Of a stretch of DNA of 64,000 nt, positions 8,067-18,315 are shown piece by piece. How positions within the stretch are numbered: position 1 is the stretch's first letter; every line of letters starts with the position of its first letter. A program made the translations under genes and the position numbers. The stretch lies in NCBI GenBank assembly GCA_964441245.1, contig CAYTVR010000001.1, positions 1 to 64,000 of the forward strand. The letters run 5' to 3'. The notes beneath the pieces are model-generated. The model ran no database searches. It was not told the DNA's origin and was given only the letters and a program-made list of their open reading frames with translations. The stretch comes from JALZUU01 sp964441245 (lineage in GTDB: Bacteria; Bacteroidota; Bacteroidia; Chitinophagales; Saprospiraceae).

Positions 8067-10058
8067 TTATAAACCAAAATCAATTAATAAAGCATTGATT
8101 TTAATATTAGGATTATTTTCTATTAATAATCGAAGTTTCTTTTGAAATCCTTCGAGTGCTATAGCTGTTTCACTTGGAGTAGCATTCGGGAAATCATTCG
8201 CGAAATCAGTAAGTTTTGCCTGTATTTGGTTGTTATAATTAGGATGCCAAGCATGTGTACCATCTGGATAATTAAAACTGAACTTTGGAGCTTTAATTCC
8301 ATTTTTTGGATGATTCATGTGGAAGGTAAAATGAGTAGACTTAGCTGCTTTTTGAATAATAGGATTATCGGCAAAAGCTTTTGGCAATAAATGGTGAGCT
8401 TCATAATTAGCCCATGTACTACCACTCATGTTTAGAATTTCCCTAAAGGAAGAATTATGTGAGAATTCTAAAATCCCACTAGAATTTTCCTTTATATTCA
8501 GAATTTTACCTTTACCTGGAGCTGTCTGAATAGCAATATTTAAACGTTTTGTAGTTGTTGAAAGCCACCCCCAAATAGGTAATGCTGCAGCAAAACTAAA
8601 TGTTGCATTTACTCCTTCTCCTTCTAGGGTATAGATAACTCCATTTATTAAATCGCAGGGTATTCCAGCTGCAGGAATAAGTCCACATATATCAAAAGCT
8701 GTATGAACCGCATCTCTATATGTTTGATATTGTGCCTTAAGAGCAATTCTAACTAAACAAATCGACCCACATATTTCACCGGGGTGTTCTTTAATCCATT
8801 TAGCTCGATAAAAAGCACACCAATTTGTCCATCTAAGAAATCCAGCAATATCAAATCCAAGCATTTCAATAACTTCATCCATTTGATCTTCCGAATATGG
8901 ACCTTCTAAGAGACCCGCAATTATAACTTTTGATAAATTCCTAGCTGAGATTACAGATCCAAGATCATAATTATGTTCTATCAAAAAATCAACTATTGCC
9001 TCTCCTCCTTCTCCATTAATAATATAGTTGGATTGATCCGCATCAATTTGTAAAAACTTCTCTAAAGCACATTGTTCATTAAGAGTAAAATCTATTCCCT
9101 CTCCATTGTCTGTATAACATCCATCTTGCCCGCTTAACCCATTTGGTGAACCTAAGCCAATAATATTGACAACATTCGGTATTGGAATAGTTATACCAAA
9201 ATTTTGAACAAATTGCTGAGTAGCAGCAATATATGCAGCTTGTTGAAAATGTGCTAAATTATCAAAAGGTCCATCATCACCACTTGGACTTTCAAAACCT
9301 GGATGAATAACACTACCACCTGGACTACTACCAGGAAAGGTAGGACCATATTCTGTTCCTGGTTCTGTTCCTGTCCCGTAGTAAGGATCAGTATTAGGGC
9401 CATTTGGTCCTGAGATTTGACCATTACCACCGAATACAATTTTATTGCAATCAATACTTACAGCTGCAAGACCAGGACAGGCGCCGCAATCGGTTACAAT
9501 AGCATAACACCCAGCGGGTAAATCAGTGTCATTTAATATGGATGGTGGTATAACTTCATCATTGATTTCAATACCACTAAAAAAGGATACTAACTCTTGT
9601 GCAACAGGAGTACCTTTAATATTCTTTGTAGTTAATTTACTATCCTTAGAAATGATATACACTCCATTAACACCTTTATCATTGTGTCCTGCTAATATGA
9701 TATGATTGATTTTATTCTTTTTTTCAACCATATAAAATTGGACATGTTCCCCTTTTTTAGTCTTGTAATGGAATAGTCGATCATATACGATGTTCCCCCA
9801 ACGTTCTTCAAACGTAGGTTTCTTTAATAGAGATGAAAAGATATTATAATCATCTACTCGTTGAGTTAAATACCAAGGAGCATAATCTTTATAATTACTT
9901 TTTCCTGACCTTAGTGATGCTGTATTACCGTCTGTATTTTCTCCAAAGGATTGGTGTTGATTTTGAGTTTCCACTTTAGGTTCAATCAATGCTTCTTTTT
10001 GACAGGCACTAAAAAAGAGCATAGCGAATGCTAAGACATAAAACGTAAATTGTTTCAT
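8067..10058 (-). CDS. Lipoprotein polymorphic toxin with C-terminal AHH nuclease domain
   Basis: The 663-residue protein begins with a lipoprotein signal (AMLFFSACQKE, lipidated Cys19). An unrecognised N-terminal region (about 50-215) has two Cys-rich patches (CYAIVTDCGACPG). A Gly/Pro/Ser/Thr-rich linker lies at about 215-265. A helical region runs to about 450. A hydrophobic pre-toxin-like segment (CDLINGVIYTLEGEG to ALPIWGWLS, about 460-500) precedes a nuclease domain of about 114 residues at the C-terminus. The nuclease shows YEAHHLLPKAF (H555, H556), HPKNGIKAPK and THAWHPNYNNQI. This matches the AHH branch of the HNH/EndoVII superfamily of toxin nucleases. The next gene downstream fits an immunity protein. 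Delivery is unclear: there is no VgrG, PAAR or T9SS tail, so surface exposure as a lipoprotein, perhaps contact-dependent or vesicle-borne, is inferred. Confidence 0.85.
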   Translation of the reverse strand: MKQFTFYVLAFAMLFFSACQKEALIEPKVETQNQHQSFGENTDGNTASLRSGKSNYKDYAPWYLTQRVDDYNIFSSLLKKPTFEERWGNIVYDRLFHYKTKKGEHVQFYMVEKKNKINHIILAGHNDKGVNGVYIISKDSKLTTKNIKGTPVAQELVSFFSGIEINDEVIPPSILNDTDLPAGCYAIVTDCGACPGLAAVSIDCNKIVFGGNGQISGPNGPNTDPYYGTGTEPGTEYGPTFPGSSPGGSVIHPGFESPSGDDGPFDNLAHFQQAAYIAATQQFVQNFGITIPIPNVVNIIGLGSPNGLSGQDGCYTDNGEGIDFTLNEQCALEKFLQIDADQSNYIINGEGGEAIVDFLIEHNYDLGSVISARNLSKVIIAGLLEGPYSEDQMDEVIEMLGFDIAGFLRWTNWCAFYRAKWIKEHPGEICGSICLVRIALKAQYQTYRDAVHTAFDICGLIPAAGIPCDLINGVIYTLEGEGVNATFSFAAALPIWGWLSTTTKRLNIAIQTAPGKGKILNIKENSSGILEFSHNSSFREILNMSGSTWANYEAHHLLPKAFADNPIIQKAAKSTHFTFHMNHPKNGIKAPKFSFNYPDGTHAWHPNYNNQIQAKLTDFANDFPNATPSETAIALEGFQKKLRLLIENNPNIKINALLIDFGL

Positions 10059-10686
10059 AAATTGATAAGTATTTACATGGTGAATTAAAAACGGGAGGCT
10101 TTATTAAATGGGAGGAAAGAAATTCGTATAGCTATATCGAAATGAGACACAAGGATAGTCCATTAACATTACATTTGCAAGCGCATGAACGAGATTTTAA
10201 CATATGACAAGAATCACTAAAAACAATATACTTTCTTTTTTTGACCTACATCTTGCAAAAAAAAAAATGAAGGATACCCTGTCACATTATTTTTGTTTTT
10301 GTGCGTAACACTAAGCTGATTTGAAAAAAATTTCGAAGGTTTTAACTCCTAGTGTATATTTCACTTGCAAAAGTAAGTGAATCTTAAAATACTTTCTGTT
10401 GTCTGTTTCATTGTCCCGCCCAATACAATCCTTTTTTTCATCTGATCCAAAAAATTATAATGCTATTCAAATTTTACTAAAGGCTCATGTTGATTCTACT
10501 TTCTCGCCACATGCTTATTTAATAAAAAAAGAATAGAGATCAATACGAATCCATGGATAAAAGCAAAAGGATAACACAAGCTTAAAGTTCTTGCTACTTT
10601 TCGTTTTTATAAAAATAGACAATAAAAATTCAAGTAAATAAAACAAAGCCCCATCATTTCCCATTATAATAGTGTACTTTCTACGA
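10059..10686. other. Divergent intergenic region, about 630 bp
   Basis: This lies between the toxin (minus) and the propeller gene (plus) and must hold both promoters. It is very AT-rich with poly-A tracts near 10255-10270 and 10325-10330. I see no clear TAnnTTTG box, no palindromic repeat and no convincing small ORF. Confidence 0.4.
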
Positions 10687-12309
10687 ATGATTGATATGAT
10701 ACAAATCTTTAAAATATTTTCTTTCCTTTTCTTTTCTTTTTCGCTTTCCGCGCAAAGCTGGAATAGTTTGGTGCAAATCGGTGCGGCCGGTACCGAATCC
10801 ATCGATGATTTACAAACCAATGCTGATCAACATTTATTTGCTTGTGGTCGATTCAATAGTGGTTTTGAAATAGAGGGAACGCCATTGGTAAATGCCGGAA
10901 ACGCAGATGTGTTTTTATTAAAAATGAACGCGGATGCTTCTTTAGATTGGGCCGTTAGTGGAGGTAGTAGCAGTCTTGATGCGAGTGCAGGAATTGCCTT
11001 GACGGAAACACAAATTTATTGGACAGGAACCTACTGGTTAGATGCTGCTTTTGGAGAACTCACTTTGACTGCAGAGAAAAGCGCCAAGTCTATTTTTTTA
11101 TTGGAATATAGTTTGGAAGGAGAAGTCAATTGGAATCTAAGCATTCATGGAACTGGAACAAAAACGGTAACCGATATACAAAGCGATGAGGAAGGAAATA
11201 TTTATTTGACAGGTAGTTTTTCGGATAGTTTGTTTGTGATGGATCGGGCCTTGAGGGCAAAAAGTGAAACAGATTTATTTGTTTTAAAACTAAATGAGTC
11301 CCATGAAATACTGTGGTTAGTCCAAGCAGGAGATGAAGGCGTGACACTACCAGAGAGAATGGTCATTGCGTCTAATGGTGATGTTATTCTGGCAGGTGCG
11401 ATACAAGGAATCGCAACTTTTGGAACCGACGTAGTGGATACGAATACGAGTGATGACGATGTTTTTGTCGCTCGGCTTTCCACTGAAGGCGAAGGAATCT
11501 GGGGTCGAAAAGCTGGTGGTGTCCACGGGCAATTTTGCAGTGCCTTGACTATGGATGAAGAAGAAAACATTTATGTTGGGGGAAATATAATTGGGGTGAT
11601 GAAACTAAGCGATGATCTGATCATTCAGTCACCGAACTTAGCTAATAATTTATTTTTGGTAAAATATGATCCTGATGGAACGCCCATCTGGGCCAAATCA
11701 ATGGGCGGGTTTGATCCGGAGTTGGTCACGGATCTACAATACAAAGATGAACAACTCATTTTGAGTGGCTACTTTCGCAATAGTTTAGAAATAGATAATT
11801 TTTCCGCGACAGCGGCACCTAATTTAAACACTGCATTCCTAGCTAGTTTTGATTTAACAGGTGAATCACAATGGGTCAATGTCTTCAACGGAGACAATCA
11901 AGTTTTTCTAAATGAAATTGCTTTTAATCATGCAACTGGTGAAATATTGGGCGCAGGAGCTTTTAACGGAAGTCTTGAATTTGACAACGAGACCTACGAA
12001 ACCAATGGCTTTTATGATGTATTTATAGGAAGCTATGGAGGCATTTTTACAGACGTAAAGAAGACAAAAGAAGAGGCATTCAATTTTAAAATTTCGCCAA
12101 ATCCAGCAAATGATTTTCTTTTTATAGAAACGCAAGAAGAGGCCTTCGAAACGAAGATAGTCAATATCCAAGGTCAAATTTTATTACAAAACATCAATGA
12201 AAAATCAATCAACATTTCCGAATTACCATCAGGGATTTATTTTCTAAAGATCAATTCGAAAAAAAATAATTCATTAAGAATAACTCGTTTTTTAAAAAGT
12301 AGCAACTAA
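10687..12309 (+). CDS. Secreted beta-propeller protein with T9SS sorting domain
   Basis: The protein has about 540 residues. The best start is ATG at 10687 (or 10696); a GTG at 10672 would only lengthen the signal peptide, which reads MIQIFKIFSFLFFSFSLSAQ. The body (about 30-440) has irregular repeats of about 50-60 residues with the pattern GNxDVFLxKxNxxGxxxW and NIYLTGSFSDS, typical of SBBP-like propeller repeats. The C-terminal 75 residues (FKISPNPANDFLFIE, then IVNIQGQIL and LPSGIYFLKI) form a type-A T9SS sorting domain, so the protein should cross the outer membrane by the type IX system and be cleaved or anchored there. Its ligand or enzymatic role is unknown. It is monocistronic and convergent with the helicase gene. 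Confidence 0.85.
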   Translation: MIDMIQIFKIFSFLFFSFSLSAQSWNSLVQIGAAGTESIDDLQTNADQHLFACGRFNSGFEIEGTPLVNAGNADVFLLKMNADASLDWAVSGGSSSLDASAGIALTETQIYWTGTYWLDAAFGELTLTAEKSAKSIFLLEYSLEGEVNWNLSIHGTGTKTVTDIQSDEEGNIYLTGSFSDSLFVMDRALRAKSETDLFVLKLNESHEILWLVQAGDEGVTLPERMVIASNGDVILAGAIQGIATFGTDVVDTNTSDDDVFVARLSTEGEGIWGRKAGGVHGQFCSALTMDEEENIYVGGNIIGVMKLSDDLIIQSPNLANNLFLVKYDPDGTPIWAKSMGGFDPELVTDLQYKDEQLILSGYFRNSLEIDNFSATAAPNLNTAFLASFDLTGESQWVNVFNGDNQVFLNEIAFNHATGEILGAGAFNGSLEFDNETYETNGFYDVFIGSYGGIFTDVKKTKEEAFNFKISPNPANDFLFIETQEEAFETKIVNIQGQILLQNINEKSINISELPSGIYFLKINSKKNNSLRITRFLKSSN

Positions 12310-12429
12310 ATTTAAGGCTTTCGCCAAAAAAACAAATCTCAGCTATTTTTTTGAACCACAAACGGTAAATTGTAATTCCAATTCAACAACCCGTCAGAAG
12401 GTCCATTCAAAATTCAATTATTCTAGCAT

Positions 12430-15400
12430 TCAATCATCCAACTCTTCACCTTCCAAATCCACAAAACTATCGACCATCACATTGTACTTGACAAAATTAC
12501 ACCACTTACATTTTTTCTCTCCGCAACCTTCATAAAAATCGTGTGCTAAAATTTTGCGATAAGCATCCTTAATCAAACCTCGAACAATAGCTACTTCCTT
12601 GGGAACAAACTCAATCCGTTTACTTTTGAATTCGCCTTTTGCATTGGATTCAAAATAAGATATTTCACCTGAGGTCGCTATTTTTTCAACTTGCTGCGCT
12701 TCGTATAAAAGCTTGTAAAATATAAGTTGACGACGATAGTTTCCTCCGTTCGGATTGGCCTCCGTAAATTTCCGGAAACGAGCATCATTGGGACGCCCTG
12801 TTTTATAATCCAAGACGTGAACGTAATTATTTTCTTTATTAAAATCTAATCTATCAATGGTGCCAACGATCGGAACACCATCCAATTCTACGTTGCGAAT
12901 ATTGTGTTCGATCAATAATTTTTTGGGCCAAGTATGGACATATTGTTGATAGTAGGCCGTCAATTCTCGTTCTCCCATTTCCAATCTTCGATCAAATTCT
13001 TTTTTTGTGAATTGTCCACGTTGGCGATGTATTTCCGCTTTAAAGTAAATCACCATATCAGCTGCACTTGGTAATTTGAACTCAGGATCAAGTTGTCGCT
13101 TTTCAAATATTTTACTGATCGCGAAATGCATGGCTATACCATAGGAAGCCGCTTCGCTTTGGACATAAGGAATCCGCAAAACATTTTCATAATAAAAACT
13201 CAAAGGACAACGTAAAAAACTATTCAAACTAGTCACCGACAAGGCAAAACCTTCTAAAATCGCATTGATCTCATCTTTGTCTGCTTTCGGCGCGACTGGT
13301 TTTTCCGTTTCCAACATCAAGAGCATTTGAGCATCGATAAGCATATTTTCGTCTGGCTCCTTTTGTTGAATTTTTATTTCCGTATCATCTAAAATCTCAT
13401 CAATATAAAGCGCCCGTTGTAAAGATTTTCCAGCATTGTCTTTAGCACTATAAGAGATATGTAGAAATTCTTTGGCACGTGTCATCGCCACATAAAAGAG
13501 ACGTCGTCGAGCTTCCATGGCATCGTCTTCTCCAGAAAAAGTCAAAGTATCTGGAAAAGTAAAACGACGAGAACCAATACTTTTTCCAGGTTCCCATTGA
13601 TCTTTAACCCCATCAATCATAAAGGCATATTGAAATTCTAAACCTTTCGAACTATGTGCTGTAAGTAAGTTGACACCATGTTTAGCATGAATGGTTTTTT
13701 GGATTCCGATGGATAAATAATTGGTATCCATATTACTAAAAATATCGAGTAAGTTTTTAAGTCTTAATCGTGGATTTTTATCCGTTTCCTTACGGACAAA
13801 ATTACAAAAGGTGCTGAGGACTTGAAGCTGCCATTTTTTATCACTGCGCTTTAAAAGATGTGCAAGTAGTCCACTTCGATTACTGATTCGTTCGATAAGC
13901 GTCGGTAAAGTAAAATTGGTATAATCTCCAATAAGGTGATTGATCAAATCGGCAAAACGAAGAACCGCTTCCTTATTCTTAAGGCCTAGTTCGGCTAACT
14001 TTTCTTCATCAGAAATAAGGTCCCTCCAATATTTAGTTTTTCCTTTTTCTTGTTTCGCTAAATGAAAACTAAGTTTTGCTAAGTCCGTAGTAGAAATTCC
14101 TAGAAAATCAAAATGCATGATTTTATATAACATTGGTTCTCCCGTATATGGACGATAATGTTCCGCATTGATATATTCTAAAAGCATCCGCAAATTGAGT
14201 ATGATCGGTAGGTCAAGTATATTGACTTGTCTTCTAGTGTTATATGGAATGCCTTTTTTTTCTAGCAGTGTGATAATATTTCTAACCTGACGATGTTTGG
14301 CATAAATGACTGCAACATCTTCGAGCGGAAAATCTTCTTGATACAAATTTTCGATTTGGAGAACGATGTCTGCTTCTTCTTGTGCTCGATTTTGGTATTC
14401 GACGATATGAGGTTTGATGGGCGAACGAGCGAATAATTTATTTTGCGCTTGTAGGTTTTTATCGATTCCCTCTAAGGCGCTAACAATCCGATTTTGATTG
14501 TGATCAATCACTGCGCGAGAACTGTCTAAAATATGTTGAGAGGAACGATAGTTATCTTTCAACATGACTAACTTTAAATCTTCTTTATAGTCATTATAAA
14601 AGTCAACTAAGTTTTTCAACCGAGCGCCTTGGAATTCAAAAATAGATTGATCATCATCACCAACGATAAAAACATTAGGACTATTCCAATATTCAATCAG
14701 CTTGTGTAATATTTGATTTTGAGAACCATTGGTATCTTGATATTCATCGACTAAAAAGTAAAGATATTTTTCCTGATAAGTTCGTAATAATGCCTCTTGC
14801 TCCTCAAAGGCTTTTAAGACCCATAAGATCATATCGTCAAAATCATACCTTCTAGCACGATCCATCAAATGAAGATAATTGGGATACAAATCAATGGCAG
14901 CTTTGAGCAATTCCATTTTATCTACTTGCTCGTCAATTTTCCATTTTTTTAAATCACCCTTTTTAAATTCATTTTGTTTTCGTTTATAAATATAGCTTTC
15001 TCGATTTGGTAGATCGGACAGATATTCGTCGATTTTTTGATTGATAAATTCACCAGACCAAGCCTCTGATTTCATTCGTTTGAACAAATCATATAAATGC
15101 CGTTCATAAAAATAAAGGTCATTACTTCGAGCCTTTAATAAATGGTCTGGAGCTAAGTCGTCAATCAATTGTCGAATTAATTCTACTCGTTCCAAATCAT
15201 TGAGCGGCTCCAATTCATGTCGTCCGAATCGTTCGAGATTATCTTGGATAATGCTGTTGCAAAAAGAATGGAAAGTATAAATATGAACGCGATGTGCTTC
15301 TGGTCCAATAAATTCTAGCAAGCGTTCGCGCATGGCATGTACACCAGCATCTGTAAAAGTCAAACAAAGAATATTGGCAGCATGCGCATCAGTTTCCATG

Positions 15401-15582
15401 AGTATGCGACCGATACGGGCGGTAAGGATATGAGTTTTTCCCGTGCCTGGTCCAGCAATTACCAACACAGGACCTTCTATTTGTTCTACGGCTTCTTGTT
15501 GACCAGTGTTGAGTCGGGCCAGTTCTTCACTAAAGGCTTGATTGTATTTGGCTAATTTTTTCGGTTGGGAAGGGTTTGACAT
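12430..15582 (-). CDS. UvrD/PcrA-like ATP-dependent helicase with PD-(D/E)XK nuclease and possible Fe-S cluster
   Basis: This is a 1,050-residue superfamily 1A helicase. Helicase motifs: Q-motif LNTGQQEAVE (about 25-34), Walker A GPGTGKT (44-50), motif II VDEYQDTN, motif III VGDDDQSIFEFQGA, motif IV NYRSS, motif V LLTAHSSKGLEFQ and motif VI RRLFYVAMTRA. After about residue 770 comes a RecB/AddB-like nuclease: LNSFLRCPLSFYYEN, GTIDRLDF, HVLDYKTGRP (catalytic D and K), and a terminal CGEKKCKWCNF. One upstream cysteine (RCPLSF) plus the C-x4-C-x2-C cluster resembles the iron-sulfur staple of AddB-type nucleases. It is probably a DNA-repair or end-processing enzyme. It is alone on its strand, preceded by a 386-bp gap with no second subunit nearby. 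Confidence 0.9.
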   Translation of the reverse strand: MSNPSQPKKLAKYNQAFSEELARLNTGQQEAVEQIEGPVLVIAGPGTGKTHILTARIGRILMETDAHAANILCLTFTDAGVHAMRERLLEFIGPEAHRVHIYTFHSFCNSIIQDNLERFGRHELEPLNDLERVELIRQLIDDLAPDHLLKARSNDLYFYERHLYDLFKRMKSEAWSGEFINQKIDEYLSDLPNRESYIYKRKQNEFKKGDLKKWKIDEQVDKMELLKAAIDLYPNYLHLMDRARRYDFDDMILWVLKAFEEQEALLRTYQEKYLYFLVDEYQDTNGSQNQILHKLIEYWNSPNVFIVGDDDQSIFEFQGARLKNLVDFYNDYKEDLKLVMLKDNYRSSQHILDSSRAVIDHNQNRIVSALEGIDKNLQAQNKLFARSPIKPHIVEYQNRAQEEADIVLQIENLYQEDFPLEDVAVIYAKHRQVRNIITLLEKKGIPYNTRRQVNILDLPIILNLRMLLEYINAEHYRPYTGEPMLYKIMHFDFLGISTTDLAKLSFHLAKQEKGKTKYWRDLISDEEKLAELGLKNKEAVLRFADLINHLIGDYTNFTLPTLIERISNRSGLLAHLLKRSDKKWQLQVLSTFCNFVRKETDKNPRLRLKNLLDIFSNMDTNYLSIGIQKTIHAKHGVNLLTAHSSKGLEFQYAFMIDGVKDQWEPGKSIGSRRFTFPDTLTFSGEDDAMEARRRLFYVAMTRAKEFLHISYSAKDNAGKSLQRALYIDEILDDTEIKIQQKEPDENMLIDAQMLLMLETEKPVAPKADKDEINAILEGFALSVTSLNSFLRCPLSFYYENVLRIPYVQSEAASYGIAMHFAISKIFEKRQLDPEFKLPSAADMVIYFKAEIHRQRGQFTKKEFDRRLEMGERELTAYYQQYVHTWPKKLLIEHNIRNVELDGVPIVGTIDRLDFNKENNYVHVLDYKTGRPNDARFRKFTEANPNGGNYRRQLIFYKLLYEAQQVEKIATSGEISYFESNAKGEFKSKRIEFVPKEVAIVRGLIKDAYRKILAHDFYEGCGEKKCKWCNFVKYNVMVDSFVDLEGEELDD

Positions 15583-15968
15583 TCCTTTTTTTTGCGAAGA
15601 TAAGAATTAACAGATAACCTACTGATAGCTATGGAGATATTTACTTTGAAATAAATTTATGCCTGGGTTTAAAGTTGACTCCTAAAATAAAGCTTTAGGA
15701 TTTTGAACGACAAAGGCATAAAATTTCTCCAAGAGAAGTCAAAATTGTTTTCTTTGAAATTGTTTTAAAATGTCTGCTTGTGCGAAAAATTCAGATTTAA
15801 GGTTCTCTAGAAGCTTATTTTTAAGTGCAACCTTCTGGTTGGACGCGAAAATAGCTGAATAGAGGTTCTCTAAGCTGAGTTTTGCAGTCAAGTAAGGTAT
15901 TTTAAAACAACTTCTTTGTCTCTTTGTGGTTCAAAATTACACTATAGCGGTTTTTACTACAAAAAAAA
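15583..15968. other. Intergenic region of 386 bp
   Basis: This lies between two minus-strand genes. The phrase GGTTCTCTA occurs twice (near 15802 and 15863). No gene, strong hairpin or clear promoter is seen. Confidence 0.35.
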
Positions 15969-18308
15969 TTATCTAGCATAAGCCTTAAAGAATTTACATT
16001 CCTCAATCGCTTGCTGATAAAACTCCGTATCGGCATACTCCGCTTTTAGCAAACCAAAGTATTTTCGATACTCTGTCGGAGGAGTCGGTATTTCGTTTCG
16101 ATATCCCGTGTAAGCACAATCTTTACTGGTAAAATAGGCATTTTGTTCACATTTAGCAGCCATAAAAGAGGCCCGTGCAGCGAGTTCTCGATTTTTGGTG
16201 AGCACACGAGCTTTTTCAAAATATTCCAAGGCTTTGGTACAATCATGATTTTCTTGATTTCCGTAAGGGAAAAACCAATGTTTAAAAATTCCTAATTTTC
16301 GATATTCCCAATTGCCACCACTGCGGAAAAAATCCATTGCTTTCCAACTATTCCCAAAATAGGTCATATTGTAATGCGCCAAGCCAAGCAGGTAATAATA
16401 AATCGGGCCTTTTTCAAAATCAGATTTGGCTTTGTATTCCAATTCAAATATTCTTTCAATCAAGGTTACTTTATTATAGACAATCGTATCCTCCAAAGGG
16501 CATTCGATACAATCGGTTATATGATCAACAAAAGGATTGAACTGATATTTATCCCACTCATTTCTAGGAATACGTTTGAGTACCTCGAGGGCAGCCTCTG
16601 GTTTTCCTTCCAAAAGTAAAAGCGTTCCTTTCATATCCAACAAATCATTTTCTATAGAATTGCCATCAGGGTTGGTGATCAATGCTCGTTCAAATTTTGT
16701 TTTTTCTTCCTTCTGGCAAAGTTCTAATAAGTCTTCAATGATGTCTTCTTGAGGATGAGGCTTTAGGTCTTGTATATTAAAATGACACCTAAAAGCTTTT
16801 CCAGGGGTTCCTGCTTTTTTGTATTCGTGAGCGAATTTATCATTAATAAAATCTTGAAAATCGGCCTGGGTTTTATAGATCGGATTATCTTTAATGACCT
16901 CGACAATTTCATCTTCCTCTTCGGCATCAATGCCATCATAATCTGTGATTTGATGGGCTAGCTTAAAGATATCGAGTTGTTCTTTTAAACGTGGTTTTTT
17001 AATCGTTTTGGATAATTCAGTAAAAGTGGTGTTAGCCGCATAAAGATCACCAGAAAGATATTCAATATAACCTTGAGCCAATTGCCACAGTTCTTTATTG
17101 GCGACTTTATTTTCTTTGACACATTGGATGATAAATTTTTCTAGACCAACCAAATAGGTATTGGCTTCCTGACGAGGAATTTTATGAAATCGTTTATTGT
17201 CTCTTTTTTTATCGTTAAAGTCGATGCCTAAAAAATCTTTTTCTAATTTTCTCATTTCTTTGACCAACAACAATTCTAAATTAGGATTGAGTGGATCTAG
17301 TTGATAAATTTCCGCCATTTCTTCAGCCGCTTTACTTTCCTCAGTGTTGGCGCGGAGTGCGTACAAGGTGGCTCGTTCTTGATTGGATTGACAAAGTAAT
17401 AAACAAGCTTTCCATTGTTCATCCGTTTGTATTTTAAAACTTTGATATGCTGAAGCCCGTTTACTTTTGCTATTTTGAAAAATTAAAGCGTATAAGTAAG
17501 CTGCCTCTACTTTTTCGCCAAGATGATATAAAGCACCAGCTTTGTGACCCAATATCCAATCGAAGAGTATACTTTTCTTAGTATCTGTTTTGGGCAAAAG
17601 ACTATCGTATAGTTCTAGCACCAATTCATATTCTTGAACATAGTGAGCTAAGCGAATCAATTGATAGGCGTAGCGAAGTTTAATGTAGTTGGATTTGGTT
17701 TTTCGAAACATTCTACGACCTGATGCAATTAAATTTTTCATGGTGATGATGTCCCTTTTGGGAACGTCCCAACCTCCTTGATAAGTCACATGAGGTTCGC
17801 AGGTTTTAGCAAAAATAAGGTAGTCGATGGTTTCGTTGCATTCATTTCGTTCGAGATGTCGAGCAAAAGAATTTCTATTCAGTCGAGCTGGAAGTGGATA
17901 ATTTTTACTTTTGATGGCAGTCTTCACCGTCTCGAGATCTTCAACGGAAGTATTATAAATCAATTCTTGGATGTCTTTGACTTTAGCTAACTGACAAAAT
18001 ATTTCTTGCCATTCTGCTAGATTTTCATCGACTTGGACTTCACTTTCTTGTTGATAATTTTCGTAAAGTTGATCGAATTTTAAAAAGTAAGGAGCGTAAG
18101 GACCATCTTCTGCGGTTAACTCCGGGAGTAAAAAGGAATATCCTTTAAAACTAAAATCACTAGGCCCACATCCTTTAGAAATTTTACTCGGTAGTAGCAT
18201 CAATAACAAACAACAGAATGGAATACTCCAGGTCATTAAGCGGGTAATGGTGTTTTTTCTATTTCTATAAAAATGACGAAGAGAACGCTTGATTTTAAAA
18301 TTATTCAT
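15969..18308 (-). CDS. Large exported protein with TPR-like helical repeats
   Basis: The 779-residue protein has a basic n-region (KRSLRHFYRNRKN) and a hydrophobic segment at about 26-42, followed by SKGCGPSDF. It is exported or membrane-anchored; the cysteine has a poor lipobox. The rest is almost entirely alpha-helical with TPR-like signatures (LEYKAKSDFEKGPIYYYLLGLAHYN near the C-terminus, ALEYFEKARVLTKN and AARASFMAAKCEQNA). Similar long periplasmic proteins occur in Bacteroidota without assigned function. Its start is 7 bp after the stop of the 351-residue lipoprotein gene, and both follow kdsD, so the three form one operon. A scaffold role in the envelope is possible. I do not recognise a named family. 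Confidence 0.75.
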   Translation of the reverse strand: MNNFKIKRSLRHFYRNRKNTITRLMTWSIPFCCLLLMLLPSKISKGCGPSDFSFKGYSFLLPELTAEDGPYAPYFLKFDQLYENYQQESEVQVDENLAEWQEIFCQLAKVKDIQELIYNTSVEDLETVKTAIKSKNYPLPARLNRNSFARHLERNECNETIDYLIFAKTCEPHVTYQGGWDVPKRDIITMKNLIASGRRMFRKTKSNYIKLRYAYQLIRLAHYVQEYELVLELYDSLLPKTDTKKSILFDWILGHKAGALYHLGEKVEAAYLYALIFQNSKSKRASAYQSFKIQTDEQWKACLLLCQSNQERATLYALRANTEESKAAEEMAEIYQLDPLNPNLELLLVKEMRKLEKDFLGIDFNDKKRDNKRFHKIPRQEANTYLVGLEKFIIQCVKENKVANKELWQLAQGYIEYLSGDLYAANTTFTELSKTIKKPRLKEQLDIFKLAHQITDYDGIDAEEEDEIVEVIKDNPIYKTQADFQDFINDKFAHEYKKAGTPGKAFRCHFNIQDLKPHPQEDIIEDLLELCQKEEKTKFERALITNPDGNSIENDLLDMKGTLLLLEGKPEAALEVLKRIPRNEWDKYQFNPFVDHITDCIECPLEDTIVYNKVTLIERIFELEYKAKSDFEKGPIYYYLLGLAHYNMTYFGNSWKAMDFFRSGGNWEYRKLGIFKHWFFPYGNQENHDCTKALEYFEKARVLTKNRELAARASFMAAKCEQNAYFTSKDCAYTGYRNEIPTPPTEYRKYFGLLKAEYADTEFYQQAIEECKFFKAYAR

Positions 18309-18315
18309 TGCGGTA

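Noticed and set aside
10672..10686. GTG start for the propeller gene at 10672
   Set aside because: It adds MYFLR before a normal signal peptide; ATG at 10687 gives a standard n-region without extra residues.
11202..11570. 122-codon minus-strand frame inside the propeller gene
   Set aside because: It is a shadow of the plus-strand repeat protein; the translated sequence has no recognisable features.
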